Notes: generated by a model not told the origin, from the letters alone. Counted from the first letter of the stretch, positions 1 to 8,294 are shown. The stretch is 64,000 nt of DNA from 66-474 sp035606235 (GCA_035606235.1 DATNFU010000029.1:23287-87286); one strand, 5' to 3'. Program-made: numbers and translations.

Positions 1-15
1 AACCTCGGCACTCAC
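1..15 (-). CDS. possible start of the next gene downstream of exbD (partial, cut by window edge)
   Basis: Five codons only. A GTG lies 5 bases past the exbD stop on the minus strand and opens a frame reading V-S-A-E-V to the window edge. In related Xanthomonadales the gene after exbB-exbD is often the lipid A flippase gene msbA, but nothing in these bases shows that. The spacing fits an operon; the identity is a guess from gene order alone. Confidence 0.2.
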
Positions 16-20
16 GGTGC

Positions 21-452
21 TCACTGCGCGGGCGCGCCTGATTGTTGTGGCGTGGTGGCGATCGAGAGATGCGAAAAACCGAGCTGACCCAGCGCATCCA
101 TCGCGGTCACCACCGACTGATGCGGCGTCATGCCGTCGGCCCGCAACAGCACCGGACGATCGTGATCCTCGCCCGCGATCGTCTTGATCGCTTTTTTCAG
201 CGCGTCCTCATCCGTACCGAGAACCTGGTTGTTGCCCACAAAAAAATGCCCGGAGCGATCCACCACCAGCACCAGCGTGTTGCCGGCGATCGGTTGCGGT
301 TGATCGCTGGCCTGCGGCAGCGAAACCTTGAGGTGTCCCTGCTGGACGAAGGTCGTGGTCAGCACGAAGAACATCAGCAGCGTCAGCAGCACGTCGATCA
401 ACGAAACCACGTTGATCTCGAACTCGTCTTCGCGGCGGCCGCTGATGCGCAT
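21..452 (-). CDS. exbD: ExbD/TolR-family biopolymer transport protein
   Basis: Inner-membrane, periplasm-facing subunit of a proton-driven energy-transducing complex of the ExbB-ExbD/TolQ-TolR type. The 143-residue length is normal. One N-terminal membrane helix (about residues 14-36) carries the VSLIDVLLTLLMFFVL segment with the family's essential aspartate (D20). The rest is the periplasmic domain, with the usual 'VVDRSGHFFVGN' and 'RADG' segments. The ATG lies 5 bases after the stop of the exbB-like gene, so the two are surely co-transcribed. No tonB is present nearby. In Xanthomonadales this pair sits between comEC and msbA, as it seems to here, so its partner may be an envelope or lipid system rather than a siderophore receptor; that is inference. 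Confidence 0.93.
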   Translation of the reverse strand: MRISGRREDEFEINVVSLIDVLLTLLMFFVLTTTFVQQGHLKVSLPQASDQPQPIAGNTLVLVVDRSGHFFVGNNQVLGTDEDALKKAIKTIAGEDHDRPVLLRADGMTPHQSVVTAMDALGQLGFSHLSIATTPQQSGAPAQ

Positions 453-457
453 GCGAC

Positions 458-1168
458 TCAGCGGGTGGTGGCGCGCGCGACGGGCGGCCGCGGTGCGACC
501 GGTTTCGGCGGCGGCGTTGAATTGCCGGCTTGCGTAGGCGGATTCGCAACCGACGCCGGTTGCTCGTGCAACGCCGCGAGTTCATCCAGCAGCGCGGTTG
601 CCTGCTTTTCCATGGCCACCACGTAGCCGGCAACGCGCGAGCGGAAATGCCGATGCAGCACGTAGGCCGGGATCGCCACCACCAGACCTGATGCCGTGCA
701 CACCAGCGCTTCGCCGATGCCGCCGGCCATCTTCATCGGGTCGCCCACACCCGAAACCATCACCGCCAGAAACATGCGGATCAAACCGAACACCGTGCCG
801 AGCAGACCCAGCAGCGGGCCGATCAGCGCGATCGTGCCGAGTGTGTTGAGGTAGCGCTCCAGTCGGTGCACCACGTGCCGGCCGGTATCCTCGATGCGCT
901 CCTTGATGATCTCGCGCGAGCGATGACGTACGTCCAGCGCACCGGCCAGCAGTTCGCCCAGCGGCGAGTTTTCGCGCAACGCCTCGATGTGCGCGGGGTC
1001 GAGCTTGCGCGTGCGGGCCCAGCCGCGTACCTGCTCGCCCAGGCCCGGCGGCAGCACGGCCACGCGGCGCAGGGTCCACAGCCGTTCCAGCACGATCGCC
1101 AGCGCGACCGCCGAGCACAGCAGGATCGGCACCATGCCCCAACCGCCGGCCTTGATGATCTCGAACAC
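458..1168 (-). CDS. exbB: MotA/TolQ/ExbB-family proton channel protein
   Basis: Inner-membrane channel-forming partner of the following ExbD. At 236 aa it has the family layout: an N-terminal membrane helix (about 10-30), a cytoplasmic stretch rich in charged residues, then two helices, including the diagnostic segment GPLLGLLGTVFGLIRMF (about 118-134) and a later 'ALVCTASGLVVAIPAYVL'. The Ala/Pro-rich C-terminal tail (last about 30 residues) has low complexity. It starts with ATG about 230 bases after the comEC stop, and the gap holds a large REP-like palindrome, so this pair may have its own promoter or a reduced read-through from comEC. Confidence 0.92.
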   Translation of the reverse strand: MFEIIKAGGWGMVPILLCSAVALAIVLERLWTLRRVAVLPPGLGEQVRGWARTRKLDPAHIEALRENSPLGELLAGALDVRHRSREIIKERIEDTGRHVVHRLERYLNTLGTIALIGPLLGLLGTVFGLIRMFLAVMVSGVGDPMKMAGGIGEALVCTASGLVVAIPAYVLHRHFRSRVAGYVVAMEKQATALLDELAALHEQPASVANPPTQAGNSTPPPKPVAPRPPVARATTR

Positions 1169-1257
1169 GCGGGTACCTCGTCACCTTCAAAATTCGCGCG
1201 AATGATAGCAGCCGCGGGAATGGGGCCTGTGCTTTGCTTCTCACCCTGCGGACGGTC

Positions 1258-1308
1258 GCCTGCAGGCAGGCTCCTACAAAGCCGCCTCGCAGGAGCCTGC
1301 CTGCAGGC
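1258..1308. repeat. REP-like long palindrome
   Basis: Two perfect 18-base arms, GCCTGCAGGCAGGCTCCT (1258-1275) and its reverse complement (1291-1308), enclose a 15-base loop. It lies in the 231-base gap between comEC and exbB. The GCAGGCTCCTAC core recurs at 8295-8320 between sdhA and sdhB, which marks it as a dispersed repeat and not a gene-specific terminator. It could still slow transcription or protect mRNA ends in the lol-comEC-exb operon. The rest of the gap (1169-1257, 1309-1399) shows no gene. Confidence 0.85.
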
Positions 1309-1399
1309 AACCCATTTAGCGCGATGCCAGGCGTCATGCGACGGCGCTGAAGCTCACTTCGAGACGGCCATCCCTGGCCCGCTTCTGTGTCGGCCGAAT

Positions 1400-3952
1400 T
1401 TAATGCTCCCGCCAGTACCGCCCCCGTTTGATCCGCTCTTCCGAAACTATCCGCGGTGGAGCATCCGTCGGAAAGGCGATCCGCACCGCACCTGTATCGA
1501 ACGTCGCCGACAACGCGATGCCGAGGTCGCGATAACGCGCAACGATCACCGGCGCGGGATGACCAAAGCGATTGCGGTAACCGGCCGAGGCGACCGCGAA
1601 AGCGGGATGCAGCGCGCGCAGATAATCCTCGCTGGAGGAAGTCTTGCTGCCGTGATGCGGCGCGATCAGCACCAGTGGCGCACCACCGGCAATACGCGCC
1701 GCGATGTCAGGCTCGACATGCGCGCTGGTATCGGCGGGCAGCAAAAGCCGTCCATTGCCACCGCTGACCAGCAGCACGCAACCGGCGTCGTTACCGCGTG
1801 CGTGTACCGGCGCGGAGGGGCTCAGCATGCTGAACTCCACCCCATCCCAGCTCCAGTGTTGTCCCGCCGCGCATTGCGCGAGCGGCACGTCGCCGCGATC
1901 CGGCTCGCCACCGAACGCCGGCGTGTGCGGGAACGCGGCCAGCACCGCGCGCGCGCCGCCGGCGTGATCGTTGTCGCCGTGGCTGACGATCAGCATGTCC
2001 AGCCGATCCAAGCCGCGCGCATGCAGCGTTGGCACCACCGCGGCTTCTCCAAGATCAAAACCCGATGGATAGCGCGCGCCGGTGTCATACAGCAAGGCGT
2101 GGCCATGGGTGCGCACCAGCACCGACAATCCCTGGCCCACGTCGATGACCGTCGCCTCGAACCCGCCAATTTGCGGACTGATCGATCGCGGCCACAGCAA
2201 GGGCATGAACAGCAACGCAGCCAATGCGCGTGCCGGCACGCCGCGCGGCGCAAGCAACCAGATCGCGCCGATGCAGGCCAGCACGAATGCGGCCACGGTC
2301 GGCTCCGGGAGGTAATGCAACGCCGCCGGCCACGCGCCAAGCTCTTGCAGCACCCACCATTGCGCGTCCGCCAGCCACGCGCACGCGTGCAGCAGCGGCA
2401 CGCCCAGGCCCGGCAGCGGCAGCAGCAACGCGCTCGCCAGCAGCGTCAGTGGCACGATTACAAAACTGATGAACGGTACGGCGATTAGATTGGCGAGCGG
2501 CCCGACCAGCGATGCCTGCCCGAAAAACCACACCGTCAGCGGCAGCAGGGCCAGCGTCATCAACAATGGAGCCAGCCCGATTTCGCGCAGATGTCCGCGC
2601 CAGCCTCCGCCGCGCACAAGGGTCCAAACCAGGAACGCCACACCGACGAAAGACAGCCAGAATCCCGCCGACAACACCGACAGCGGATCCACGATCAGGA
2701 TCGCGCACAAAGCAAGCCCGAGCCCTTCGCCGATGCCGCCACCGCGGCGAAGAATGCGTGACAGCGACACTGCCCCGATCATCCATAACGTGCGCGTGGT
2801 CGGCAGGCCGAAGCCGGCCATCGCGCCATAGGCAATCGCGGCGGGCAACGCCACACTCGCTTCCGCTATCGGTCTGGGCAGGCGCAGCGCGAGCGCCGGA
2901 AGCAGCCACCACAATGCACGCATCAGCAAGGCACCGAAAATCGCGGCAAGGCCGACATGGAATCCGGAAATCGCGATCAGATGACTGACGCCGGTTGCGC
3001 GCACCACCTGCCAGTCGCCTTCATCCAGCGCGCGCTGATCGCCGACACTCAGCGCGCGCAGCAGACGCGCCGCATGCGGATCATCCGGCAACCCAACAGC
3101 GATCGCCTTTGAAATGCGCGCGCGCAAGCCGTCCACGCATGCGCTGTGAGCGAGCTGCGCGTTGCCGGCCTCCCCGCGCACGTAGCCGGCGGCGATGATG
3201 CGTTGCTGCAAGGCCGAGCGTTCAAAGTCGAAGCCACCGGGGTTGAGCAGTCCGCGCGGCCGCTTCAGACGCACATGCAGCCGCCAGCGCGAACAAGGAA
3301 CCAGTTCGGGCGCCGTGCCGTCGGGCGAGGTATACCAGGACAACCGCAGCATCCCGTTCAAGGGAATCACTTCGCCATCGAGCCGCGCGGCTTCCATGCT
3401 GAAATCGAAGCGCGTGGAGCCGGTCTGCGCCTGCGGCAGATCGTCGATGCGGCCGATCACCTCAAGATCACGCCCTTCCAATGCATGCGGCAACCGCGCG
3501 CTCATGGCGATATCGGCGCGCAATGCGGTGTAGCCGAAGGCGGCGAACACGATGGCGAGCAACGTCAGCGGGATCCATATATTTGCCAGCCAAGGCTTTT
3601 GCCCGTCATGCCGGCGCAGGCCGGGATTCATTTTGCACTTAGCAAAGAAAAGCCGGATTGCTCGCACCGTCCTGGCGCTCGCCCTTCGGACCGCCTTCGG
3701 CGTTCTGCTTCGGCATCCTGCCTCCGCAGTGCCGCCTTGTGCCGGACTGACAAGTGTTGAGGAACCCCTGCGAGCGAGGATATTGCGCGAACCGTACAGC
3801 GCAACCGCAAGCGCCAGCAGCAGGTAATCCAGCCAGCGCGGTGGCAACTGCGGCAATGCCTGCAGCAACAAGGCGCCGACCAGCAGCGCCAAGCCGCAGG
3901 CGAGCAGACCCGGTGATCTCCGTTTCGCGTCGCCTCCCCCGAGCGCGCGCAC
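1400..3952 (-). CDS. comEC: DNA internalization competence protein ComEC/Rec2
   Basis: Polytopic inner-membrane channel that takes single-stranded DNA into the cytoplasm during natural transformation. At 850 aa it is somewhat longer than usual. It has N-terminal membrane helices, a soluble DUF4131/OB-like part (about 140-250), the competence domain with GVSHLIAISGFHVGLAA (about 325-340), further helices, and a C-terminal metallo-beta-lactamase-type domain with VIDVGQGLSVLV, SHGDNDHAGG and APHHGSKTSS. The start is a GTG 5 bases after the lolD stop; no in-frame ATG is available there. Residues about 62-118, between the second and third helices, look foreign: basic, low in hydrophobics, and encoded by a REP-type repeat (listed separately). 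The reading frame nevertheless stays open. Confidence 0.9.
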   Translation of the reverse strand: MRALGGGDAKRRSPGLLACGLALLVGALLLQALPQLPPRWLDYLLLALAVALYGSRNILARRGSSTLVSPAQGGTAEAGCRSRTPKAVRRASARTVRAIRLFFAKCKMNPGLRRHDGQKPWLANIWIPLTLLAIVFAAFGYTALRADIAMSARLPHALEGRDLEVIGRIDDLPQAQTGSTRFDFSMEAARLDGEVIPLNGMLRLSWYTSPDGTAPELVPCSRWRLHVRLKRPRGLLNPGGFDFERSALQQRIIAAGYVRGEAGNAQLAHSACVDGLRARISKAIAVGLPDDPHAARLLRALSVGDQRALDEGDWQVVRATGVSHLIAISGFHVGLAAIFGALLMRALWWLLPALALRLPRPIAEASVALPAAIAYGAMAGFGLPTTRTLWMIGAVSLSRILRRGGGIGEGLGLALCAILIVDPLSVLSAGFWLSFVGVAFLVWTLVRGGGWRGHLREIGLAPLLMTLALLPLTVWFFGQASLVGPLANLIAVPFISFVIVPLTLLASALLLPLPGLGVPLLHACAWLADAQWWVLQELGAWPAALHYLPEPTVAAFVLACIGAIWLLAPRGVPARALAALLFMPLLWPRSISPQIGGFEATVIDVGQGLSVLVRTHGHALLYDTGARYPSGFDLGEAAVVPTLHARGLDRLDMLIVSHGDNDHAGGARAVLAAFPHTPAFGGEPDRGDVPLAQCAAGQHWSWDGVEFSMLSPSAPVHARGNDAGCVLLVSGGNGRLLLPADTSAHVEPDIAARIAGGAPLVLIAPHHGSKTSSSEDYLRALHPAFAVASAGYRNRFGHPAPVIVARYRDLGIALSATFDTGAVRIAFPTDAPPRIVSEERIKRGRYWREH
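3599..3769. repeat. REP-type repeat inserted in frame within comEC
   Basis: Bases 3605-3636 match bases 17083-17114, an intergenic repeat, over 32 positions with only a few differences; both begin GTCAT-CCGGCG and end in ATTTTGC. Bases 60357 onward share the first part. The surrounding 170 bases encode a basic stretch (about 57 residues) between two membrane helices of ComEC that does not look like the rest of the protein. The length is a multiple of three or close to it, since the frame stays open. The exact borders are my estimate. Confidence 0.7.
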
Positions 3953-3959
3953 GGCCTGA

Positions 3960-4715
3960 TCAGCTATCGGCGACGAATGGGCGCAGCCTGCCCTCTACCA
4001 GCTCCAGCACGCGATCCATGCGCGATGCCAGGTGCGGGTCGTGCGTGACCAGCACGAAACTGGTGCCGATTTCGCGATTGAGTTCCAGCATCAGCTCGTA
4101 AACCTGTGCCGCGTTTTTTGCATCCAGGTTGCCGGTCGGCTCGTCACCCAGAATGCACGCGGGCTGCGTCACCAGCGCGCGCGCCACCGCGCAGCGCTGC
4201 CGTTCGCCGCCGGATAACTCACTGGGTTTGTGGATCAGGCGTGCGCCCAGCCCCACGCGTTCCAGCAATCCGGCTGCGCGTTGCCGCGCCTCATGGATCG
4301 GCGTGCCGCGGATCAGCAGCGGCATCGCCACGTTTTCCAGTGCACTGAATTCCGGCAGCAGATGATGGAACTGGTAGACGAATCCGAGCGAGCGATTGCG
4401 CACGCGTCCACGTTCGGCGTCTGACAACTTCGACAGCACCCGGCCGTCCACTTCTATCTCGCCGGCGCTGGGCGTGTCCAGGCCGCCGACGATATGCAGC
4501 AGCGTGCTTTTGCCGGAACCCGACGCGCCGACGATCACCAGTGTCTCGCCGCGTTCGAGTTCAAAACTCGCATCGACAAGCACTTCTGTACGCAAGGAAC
4601 CTTCCTGGTAAGTCTTGGCGACTCCGCGCGCACGCAAGACCACATTGCTTTTGGTTTCCGCATTCTGCATTTGCTGGACCCTGCTGCGGGACGCCTTGGA
4701 AACGGCCTCATTCAT
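3960..4715 (-). CDS. lolD: lipoprotein-releasing ABC transporter ATPase LolD
   Basis: ATPase of the LolCDE complex, which extracts outer-membrane lipoproteins from the inner membrane and hands them to LolA. The 251 residues carry Walker A GASGSGKST, signature LSGGERQRCAVARAL and Walker B CILGDEPTGNLD, plus the MacB/LolD-type 'RNRSLGFVYQFHHLLPEFSALENV'. The chosen ATG at 4715 overlaps the stop of the permease gene by a few bases (ATGAATGA), which suggests translational coupling. A second in-frame ATG at 4670 (MQNAETK) is also possible and would give the more usual length. The comEC gene follows within 8 bases. Confidence 0.95.
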   Translation of the reverse strand: MNEAVSKASRSRVQQMQNAETKSNVVLRARGVAKTYQEGSLRTEVLVDASFELERGETLVIVGASGSGKSTLLHIVGGLDTPSAGEIEVDGRVLSKLSDAERGRVRNRSLGFVYQFHHLLPEFSALENVAMPLLIRGTPIHEARQRAAGLLERVGLGARLIHKPSELSGGERQRCAVARALVTQPACILGDEPTGNLDAKNAAQVYELMLELNREIGTSFVLVTHDPHLASRMDRVLELVEGRLRPFVADS

Positions 4716-5952
4716 AGCGCAACGCCTGCGCGGGCTGCGTACGCGAGGCGCGCCACGCGGGATAAAGCGTCGCGACAAATGCGAACAGCAATCCCATCGC
4801 ACTGATCCAGCCCACGTCGCCCCAATGCAGATCGCTGGGCACGTTGCTGATGTAGTACACATCCGGGGAAAGGAATTGCACACCGGTGACGTGCTGTATC
4901 CAACTGACGAGCGCTTCCAGATTGAGCGACAGCGCCACCCCGCAGACCACGCCGATGAGGATGCCGATCGCACCCACCAGCAGGCCTTGCACCATGAACA
5001 CCCCCATGATGCTGCGCGGCGTGGCGCCTAGCGTGCGCAGGATCGCGATATCGGACTGCTTGTCGGTCACCAGCATTACCAGCGTCGAGACCAGATTGAA
5101 CGCGGCTACCGCGACGATCAGCGAGAGGATGATGAACATCACCTTCTTCTCCATCGACACCGCCTTGAAGAAATTGGCGTGGCCTTCCATCCAGGTCTGC
5201 ACCCGATACGCCTGCCCCAGGTGATTGGCGAGATCGTGCGCGACGTCATAGGCACGGAACATGTCATCCAGCCGCAGCCGAACGCCACTCGGGCCGGGCA
5301 TGTTGTAGAGCGCCTCGGCATCGTGCATGTTGATCACCGCAAGCCCCGAGTCGTATTCCTCCATGCCGGCTTCGAACAACCCCACCACGGTGAAGCGCTT
5401 GAGGCGCGGCACCACGCCGATCGGGGTGACATTGAACTCCGGCGCGTACACGACCACCTTGTCGCCCACGCCGACACCCAGATTCAGCGCCAGATCCTTG
5501 CCGAGCACGATGCCCCACGAACCCTGCGCGAGATCATTCAATCTGCCCGCGATCATCTTCTGGCCGATGTCGGCGACTTTCGGCTCCTGGGCCGGTAGCA
5601 CGCCGCGAATGATCGCGCCCTGGCTCGCCGCATCGCCGCGCAGGAAGGCCTCGCGCTCCACGTAAGGCGCCGCGCCCTGCACGTGCGGATTGCGCTTCGC
5701 AATTTCCACAGCGCGCGGCCAGTCGGTCACGCTCTGGCCGACGCCGGAGATGGTCGCGTGAGCGACCATGCCGAGGATGCGCGTGCGCAACTCCGAATCG
5801 AACCCGTTCATTACCGAGATCACCGTGATCAGCGCGGTCACGCCGACCGCGATGCCCAGCATCGAGACGAGCGAAATGAACGAGATGAAATGATTGCGGC
5901 GTTTGGCGCGGGTGTAGCGCAGGCCGATGAAAAGTTCGAGGGGACGGTACAT
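4708..5952 (-). CDS. lolC: lipoprotein-releasing ABC transporter permease (LolC/LolE family)
   Basis: Membrane subunit that opens lipoproteins out of the inner membrane for LolA. At 414 aa it has the family N-terminus (LFIGLRYTRAKRRNHFISF, then a helix ending in VISVMNGF), a large periplasmic MacB-like domain (about 50-265), and three C-terminal helices, including the FtsX-type 'LVTDKQSDIAILRTLGATPRSIMGVF'. Only one permease gene is present beside lolD, as in bacteria where a single LolF-type homodimer or a LolC/E product does the job, so LolC versus LolE cannot be separated here. It is upstream in the run lolC-lolD-comEC-exbB-exbD. Confidence 0.94.
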   Translation of the reverse strand: MYRPLELFIGLRYTRAKRRNHFISFISLVSMLGIAVGVTALITVISVMNGFDSELRTRILGMVAHATISGVGQSVTDWPRAVEIAKRNPHVQGAAPYVEREAFLRGDAASQGAIIRGVLPAQEPKVADIGQKMIAGRLNDLAQGSWGIVLGKDLALNLGVGVGDKVVVYAPEFNVTPIGVVPRLKRFTVVGLFEAGMEEYDSGLAVINMHDAEALYNMPGPSGVRLRLDDMFRAYDVAHDLANHLGQAYRVQTWMEGHANFFKAVSMEKKVMFIILSLIVAVAAFNLVSTLVMLVTDKQSDIAILRTLGATPRSIMGVFMVQGLLVGAIGILIGVVCGVALSLNLEALVSWIQHVTGVQFLSPDVYYISNVPSDLHWGDVGWISAMGLLFAFVATLYPAWRASRTQPAQALRYE

Positions 5953-6010
5953 GAAAAGCTGAAGTGGGAAGTGGGAGGGAAGCCAACAATCTGCATCGGC
6001 TGTGGCAATC

Positions 6011-6050
6011 GGGAATCAGGGAATCAGGGAATCAGGGAATCAGGGAATCA
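6011..6050. repeat. five perfect tandem copies of an 8-base unit (GGGAATCA)
   Basis: Five exact head-to-tail copies of GGGAATCA, followed by a partial copy. The array lies in the 293-base gap between the ygfX-like gene end and the lolC start, about 60 bases upstream of the lolC ATG on the minus strand, where a promoter would be expected. It is a simple-sequence repeat likely to vary in copy number. No gene was seen in the gap 5953-6245. Confidence 0.95.
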
Positions 6051-6066
6051 GGAATCGTAAAACCTT

Positions 6067-6183
6067 CGTCATTCCGGGGCCATTTTCCGTTTCGGAAAAT
6101 GGAACCCGGAACCCAGTGGCTTTTCTGTACCTCACGAAAGGCACTGGATTCCGGATCGCTGCTGCGCGTCGTCCGGAACGACG
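6067..6183. repeat. composite inverted-repeat element (REP/BIME-like)
   Basis: The outer ends CGTCATTCCGG and CCGGAACGACG are near inverse copies. Inside lies a perfect 10-base hairpin at 6080-6102 (CCATTTTCCG / CGGAAAATGG) and a second pair, CCAGTGGC / GCACTGG. The outer motif is the same class as at 17083, 60356 and within comEC. It probably forms the transcriptional boundary between the sdh-ygfX and lol operons. Confidence 0.75.
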
Positions 6184-6245
6184 AAATTTTGAAAAGGCAG
6201 CGCAGCCTGACGCAAACCGCGCGAGGCGGCAAGCAGCTCAGACCT

Positions 6246-6704
6246 TCAAATGTTGTCGGCGTTCACTGACGCCGGCCGCGCGCCATCGACATTCAGGCGC
6301 ACACGCAACCGCCGGCGGGTGCCATCATCCAGATTGTCGGGCAGCAGCCACAGGCTGGCTCGGCCGCGTGGCGGCCAGCGCAAATGCAGAACGATCAGTG
6401 GCCCGAACACACGCGCATCACGCAAGTCGCCGAGTACTTCGCGTGCATTACCGGCGCGATCGGTCAGCGTGATCGAAACGCCGCCATCGCTGCGCCAGAC
6501 CAGCGCGCGCACGCGCGGACGGCGATGGCGCCACAGGGAGCCTGCACCGTAGCAGAGTGCGGATATCGCCAGGATCGTGACCTGCCAAAGCGCAAGCCCG
6601 CTGAGCGCAACCGCCAGCACGGCAAGCGCGATCAACACCGCGATGCACGCGGCCAGCGCGCCCGACGGCCGATATTCAACCCCGATTGCGGGCGCGGATC
6701 GCAT
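6246..6704 (-). CDS. YgfX/CptA-like small membrane protein
   Basis: Resembles the YgfX (CptA) family, inner-membrane proteins encoded right after sdhE in many gammaproteobacteria. Two closely spaced hydrophobic helices (about residues 15-52) are followed by a soluble tail with the family-like 'VRALVWRSDGGVSITL' and a basic C-terminus. About 152 aa from the ATG at 6704, which overlaps the 3' end of sdhE by 29 bases. The link to sdhE is the strongest support, since the sequence itself diverges quickly in this family. The E. coli homologue has been described as a toxin affecting cytoskeletal proteins; that role is not shown here. Confidence 0.7.
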   Translation of the reverse strand: MRSAPAIGVEYRPSGALAACIAVLIALAVLAVALSGLALWQVTILAISALCYGAGSLWRHRRPRVRALVWRSDGGVSITLTDRAGNAREVLGDLRDARVFGPLIVLHLRWPPRGRASLWLLPDNLDDGTRRRLRVRLNVDGARPASVNADNI

Positions 6705-6936
6705 CGATGATCTCCTGCCAATCCGCGCGCGACGATCGCGCATGGCCCATCAGCCAATCCCAAAGCTGCGGATCGGGTTGCTCCAGCAGCGCATCGAAGG
6801 CGCTCAAGGTTTCCGCATCCGTTTGCGCACCATGCGCGTCGAGCCAGCCGCCGAGCAGCGCGTCCAGTTCGCGCGTGCCACGCCGGCACCGCCAGCGCAG
6901 ACGCTTGAGCGCGCCGGTTGTTTCTGCTCCGTTCAA
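6676..6936 (-). CDS. sdhE: succinate dehydrogenase assembly factor SdhE (FAD assembly)
   Basis: Small cytosolic protein (about 86 aa) that promotes covalent flavin attachment to SdhA. It shows the family signature: LKRLRWRCRRGTRELD near the N-terminus (the RGxxELD region used for flavinylation), and 'EQPDPQLWDWLMG' before the end. The only sensible start is a TTG at 6936 that overlaps the stop of the preceding MAPEG gene (ATTGA). The alternative upstream ATG (7077) would add about 47 residues out of the MAPEG shadow and is not believable. Its position in the sdh operon fits its function. Confidence 0.88.
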   Translation of the reverse strand: MNGAETTGALKRLRWRCRRGTRELDALLGGWLDAHGAQTDAETLSAFDALLEQPDPQLWDWLMGHARSSRADWQEIIDAIRARNRG

Positions 6937-7352
6937 TGAAGCAGGCCAAAGCCGAGTATGCCCCAAAGAATCCAGAGCACGGCGCCCCCGACGAGGTAAG
7001 CCTGGAAGCGGTGCATCACTTTGTTGTAGCCGCAATGGATGGCACTGTGCAATACGCGTAGCACAACGAATAACCATGCCAGCGTCAGGGTGAGTGTGGT
7101 CACTTGCCCACTGATTGCGGCCACCGTCAGCGCGAGATAAAACAGGACGGGCAGCTCGAACAGGTTGCGGAAATTGTCGGCCGCACGGGTGTCCTTCAAC
7201 ATTGCCGTTATTTGCGGCGATGTCGCGATCGCTTGCGGATGGATTCGTTCGCGCTTCATCTCACCTATCCGCGAAAAATACATCCGCAGCCAGACCACAA
7301 AGGTCAGACCCGCCATTGCCAGGGCCGGCAGGAAGATACGGGTGTCGGGCAT
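6933..7352 (-). CDS. MAPEG-family membrane protein
   Basis: About 139 residues with four hydrophobic helices and the MAPEG-family layout (membrane-associated proteins in eicosanoid and glutathione metabolism). Visible features are 'RMYFSRIGEMKRERIHPQ' after helix 1, 'RAADNFRNLFELPVLFYL' (the FxNxxExPxxFY-type signature) and 'RVLHSAIHCGYN'. The ATG at 7352 has a GGAG 7 bases upstream; an ATG 12 bases further out has none. Bacterial members have no assigned substrate. It separates sdhB from sdhE, and the sdhE start overlaps its stop, so it is part of the transcript. Confidence 0.9.
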   Translation of the reverse strand: MPDTRIFLPALAMAGLTFVVWLRMYFSRIGEMKRERIHPQAIATSPQITAMLKDTRAADNFRNLFELPVLFYLALTVAAISGQVTTLTLTLAWLFVVLRVLHSAIHCGYNKVMHRFQAYLVGGAVLWILWGILGFGLLH

Positions 7353-7463
7353 GCTGAGCTCCATCGAATCGAAGGGGACTGGCTCCCGGCTTGCGCCGGA
7401 ACGACGGCAAAACCTGCTACGCGCTTCCGAGTCGGGCGATTCCCGAGTCCCGAATTCCGGCTC

Positions 7464-8243
7464 CTACACCGCCCGCTTCACCAGCAACTGCTTGATCTCG
7501 CCGATCGCCTGCGCGGGATTCAAGCCCTTCGGGCAAGTGTTGGTGCAGTTCATGATCGTGTGGCAGCGATAGAGCTTGAACGGATCCTCCAGATCATCCA
7601 GCCGCTCGCCGGTGTCCTCGTCGCGCGAATCGATGATCCAGCGGTAGGCCTGCAACAGCACGGCGGGTCCGAGATAGCGATCCGGGTTCCACCAGTAGCT
7701 CGGGCATGCAGTGGAGCAGCACGCGCACAAAATGCATTCGTACAAGCCGTCGAGCTTCTTGCGCTCCTCCGGCGACTGCAGGCGCTCGCGATCCGGTGGC
7801 GCGCTCTGGGTGCGGATCCAGGGTTTTATCGAAGCGTATTGCGCGTAGAACTTGCTGAGATCGGGGATCAGATCCTTGACCACCGGCATGTGCGGCAGTG
7901 GATAGATTTTTACATCGCCATTCGGCAGATCGGCCAACGCCTTGGTACAGGCGAGCGTATTGCCGCCATCGATGTTCATTGCGCAGGAACCGCAGATTCC
8001 CTCCCGGCAGGAGCGGCGCAGCGTGAGCGTGGGATCGATCTCGTTCTTGATCTTCAGCAGCACGTCCAGAACCATCGGCGTGTTGCTGACATCCACGTCA
8101 TAGCTGTCCATGCGCGGATTGCCCCCGACGTCCGGATCCCAGCGATACACATGGAAGGTGCGCACCTGCTTGGCGCCCGGCGGGGCGGCGTGGTGCTGGC
8201 CCTGCTTGACCTTGGAGTTTTTGGGGAGGGTGAATTCAGCCAT
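7464..8243 (-). CDS. sdhB: succinate dehydrogenase iron-sulfur subunit
   Basis: Fe-S subunit of respiratory complex II, carrying electrons from SdhA flavin to ubiquinone. 259 aa from the ATG at 8243. All three cluster-binding regions are present: SCREGICGSC with a later Cys in 'NTLACTKA' (2Fe-2S), 'CILCACCSTACPSYWW' (4Fe-4S) and 'CHTIMNCTNTCPKG' (3Fe-4S). The N-terminus before the dehydrogenase fold ('KNSKVKQGQHHAAPPGAKQ') is slightly extended, as in Xanthomonadales. The 80-base gap from sdhA contains a REP-like repeat. Confidence 0.97.
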   Translation of the reverse strand: MAEFTLPKNSKVKQGQHHAAPPGAKQVRTFHVYRWDPDVGGNPRMDSYDVDVSNTPMVLDVLLKIKNEIDPTLTLRRSCREGICGSCAMNIDGGNTLACTKALADLPNGDVKIYPLPHMPVVKDLIPDLSKFYAQYASIKPWIRTQSAPPDRERLQSPEERKKLDGLYECILCACCSTACPSYWWNPDRYLGPAVLLQAYRWIIDSRDEDTGERLDDLEDPFKLYRCHTIMNCTNTCPKGLNPAQAIGEIKQLLVKRAV

Positions 8244-8294
8244 TTTGCGTTGTCCCGATGGATAGGAGCGCACCTGCGCGCGACCTCGATTCAT

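Noticed and set aside
866..2488. 540-residue open frame on + opposite exbB and comEC
   Set aside because: It runs antisense to the well-supported exbB and comEC genes, is Arg/His/Gln-rich with no domain, and is typical of GC-rich codon shadows.
6011..6050. Possible CRISPR array because of evenly spaced repeats
   Set aside because: The units are only 8 bases with no spacers between, so it is a simple tandem repeat. No cas genes in the window.
6676..7077. sdhE with the ATG at 7077 as start
   Set aside because: It would add about 47 residues overlapping the MAPEG gene in another frame, whereas SdhE proteins are about 85-90 residues; the TTG at 6936 gives the right size.
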